DNA of 64,000 bases from Bryobacteraceae bacterium (lineage in GTDB: Bacteria; Acidobacteriota; Terriglobia; Bryobacterales; Bryobacteraceae), in NCBI GenBank assembly GCA_029975915.1, contig JARKOC010000058.1, positions 124,001-188,000 of the forward strand, in the 5' to 3' direction. Each line of letters starts with the position of its first letter. Positions within the stretch are counted from its first letter, which is position 1. The notes beneath the pieces were generated by a model that was not told the origin of the DNA, made no database searches, and worked only from the letters and a program-made list of their open reading frames with translations. Of this stretch, positions 62,583-64,000 are shown one piece after another. Position numbers and translations under genes: made by a program.

Positions 62583-64000
62583 ATGGGGTTGATCGGGCGG
62601 ACACTGTTTCTTGAAATTCTGGCCAGCGCCATGCTCGGCTCAGTACTGTTCATCTTCGTCCTCTTTCTCCAGAAGGCGGGTCAACTCTTCTCAATCCTGG
62701 TGAACGCCTCCACAAACCCGGCCAATGTCGGGTATCTGTTTCTGTTGCTTCTGCCCGCTACATTGCCGCTTACGATCCCATTGGGCGTGCTGTCGGGTAC
62801 GCTGATCGCACTCTCGCGGATGTCGAGCGACGGTGAGATCATCGCCCTGAGGGCATCGGGCATCCCAGCCCGCCGCCTCGCCCTTCCGACCGCAGCTTTC
62901 GGACTCGCGGCCGTCCTGCTCACGGGCTTTTGCTCGCTCTGGCTGACACCCTGGTGCAATACAGAAACCATACGTGTCCTTAATGAGTTGGGAGCCGCAC
63001 AGGTGACCGCCGAGATCCAGCCTCGCGTGTTCGAAGAGAGCTTCCCGAGGACGATTCTCTACGTGGGCGACGTATTGCCGGGTCAGCCAGTCCGCTGGCG
63101 CAATGTCTTCATTGCAGATATGACGCCGGCGGCCCAGAGGCAGTCGATGGGTTCAGGCGAACAGGGCGACGGCCCGCGGGTCACATTGGCCGGCGAAGCC
63201 CTTGTCACACCCGACCCCGCCCGCAACCGCCTGCAGTTGACCATGCGGCACAACAGCATTTACGAAGCTGGCCCAAACCCCGAGACCTACTATCGTGTGA
63301 CCTATCCGAAAGGCGAGCAGGTGCTTGAGGCCCGGGAGCGCAGTGCGGTCAGGGCCAAGCTATTTTCAGCCACGCCTACACTGGCCCTGATCCCTGATCT
63401 GGACAAGTCGGTTGAAGCGACTCTGGAGTTCCATCAAAGGCTCGCCTTGCCCCTGGCGTGCCTGCTACTTGCGCTCACAGGGCTGCCTCTGGGGATCAGT
63501 TCCCGCAAAGGCGGCAAGTCGGCGGCATTTGTAGTTACGGTCGCCTTCGCGTTTCTCTACTACATGGCGCTGGTCAGCTTGGTCGGACTGGCTCGCGAGG
63601 GCCGGTTCGACCCCGCTTGGGCAGTCTGGATGCCAAACCTGGTTTTTGCTGTGTTCGGCTTAGTCGCCATGATCCGGCTGGAGCGCACCGCGGGGCGGGA
63701 CACATTCGGAGCGGTGAGATTCTGGGCTGCCCACCACACCGGGCGGATTGCTTCCGCGCTTCAGCAGGCAACCTCTAGTCCTGGATCTTACCGGCGAATC
63801 ACAGCGCTCCCGTCGGTGATTGATTCGATGGTTCTCTCCAGCTTTCTGTTTTACTTCGGAGTGCTGCTGGCCACATTCGTCCTGCTCACCGAGGTTTTCA
63901 ATTTCTTCGAGCTGCTCGGCGACGTGTTCAAACAGCAGATTCCGATGGGAGACCTCATACGATACCTGGTGTTCCTTGCTCCGAAACTCATCTTCGACGC
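62583..64000 (+). CDS. LptF-LptG fusion permease, C-terminal part outside window
   Basis: The frame from ATG 62583 stays open to the window edge, giving 472 residues. Residues 1-360 form a complete LptF/LptG (YjgP/YjgQ) unit: helices at the N-terminus (LFLEILASAMLGSVLFIFVLFLQKAG), the TIPLGVLSGTLIALSRMSSDGEIIALRASG segment in two parts, a beta-jellyroll and three C-terminal helices. After about residue 405 a second unit begins (VIDSMVLSSFLFYFGVLLATFVLLTEVFNF), equal to the start of a second permease. So LptF and LptG appear to be joined in one chain. The complex lifts lipopolysaccharide from the inner membrane. Confidence 0.88.
   Translation, partial: MGLIGRTLFLEILASAMLGSVLFIFVLFLQKAGQLFSILVNASTNPANVGYLFLLLLPATLPLTIPLGVLSGTLIALSRMSSDGEIIALRASGIPARRLALPTAAFGLAAVLLTGFCSLWLTPWCNTETIRVLNELGAAQVTAEIQPRVFEESFPRTILYVGDVLPGQPVRWRNVFIADMTPAAQRQSMGSGEQGDGPRVTLAGEALVTPDPARNRLQLTMRHNSIYEAGPNPETYYRVTYPKGEQVLEARERSAVRAKLFSATPTLALIPDLDKSVEATLEFHQRLALPLACLLLALTGLPLGISSRKGGKSAAFVVTVAFAFLYYMALVSLVGLAREGRFDPAWAVWMPNLVFAVFGLVAMIRLERTAGRDTFGAVRFWAAHHTGRIASALQQATSSPGSYRRITALPSVIDSMVLSSFLFYFGVLLATFVLLTEVFNFFELLGDVFKQQIPMGDLIRYLVFLAPKLIFD

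Overview
The window is a high-GC chromosomal segment from an acidobacterium, most likely of the Solibacteraceae/Bryobacterales type. This is inferred from gene content: an ADOP-type MacB permease, a VWFA-related protein of the acidobacterial TIGR03436 type, several Tat-exported Gfo/Idh/MocA oxidoreductases, two sulfatases, a PmoA-like (DUF6807) protein and a lipid-linked respiratory gene set. No rRNA, tRNA, CRISPR array, prophage or insertion sequence was seen. The only mobile element recognised is a group II intron.

Region by region. 1-5.7 kb holds exported catabolic enzymes: a permease fragment, an oxidoreductase, an SMP-30 lactonase and a sulfatase. 5.7-8.4 kb holds an RRM RNA-binding protein whose rho-independent terminator is followed at once by a complete group IIC intron with its reverse transcriptase. 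The intron's far end touches the stop codon of a convergent small membrane protein. 8.4-20.5 kb is a mixed set: DUF362, PmoA-like, DAHP synthase, an NlpC/P60 peptidase paired with an L-Ala-D/L-Glu epimerase, a GH109-like protein and an aldo/keto reductase. 20.5-27.5 kb is a compact histidine operon (hisI-G-D-C-HAD-B-H-F-A) read on the minus strand. It is preceded by a histidine-rich leader peptide and a strong terminator hairpin, the hallmarks of a ribosome-mediated attenuator.

28.3-39.8 kb is the most unusual region. A plus-strand operon encodes a Qrc-like menaquinone-linked redox complex: pentaheme cytochrome c, MopB-fold subunit, four-cluster ferredoxin subunit and NrfD-type membrane subunit. 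It is bracketed by two proteins with a GcvH-like fold that appear to lack the lipoyl lysine and carry cysteine modules. It starts behind a near-consensus sigma-54 (-24/-12) site with an inverted repeat upstream. The opposing operon encodes a sigma-54 activator response regulator, an archaemetzincin protease and a sensor kinase with two c-type heme motifs in its sensor domain. The simplest reading is a redox- or ligand-sensing heme kinase driving the adjacent respiratory operon.

40-45.8 kb holds a VWA protein, a 1128-residue exported orphan and an oxidoreductase. 45.9-51.5 kb is a minus-strand cytochrome-oxidase assembly cluster (ctaA, ctaB, ABC-2 exporter, SCO, DUF420, methyltransferase, lgt). 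51.6-64 kb holds a sulfatase, an HDAC-like deacetylase, pta, mdh, a SET-domain methyltransferase, a CpaE-like ATPase, a NarL-type regulator, an exported TldD/TldE-like pair and an apparent LptF-LptG fusion running off the window.

All calls come from reading the sequence and remembered family motifs. No database search, folding or alignment program was run.
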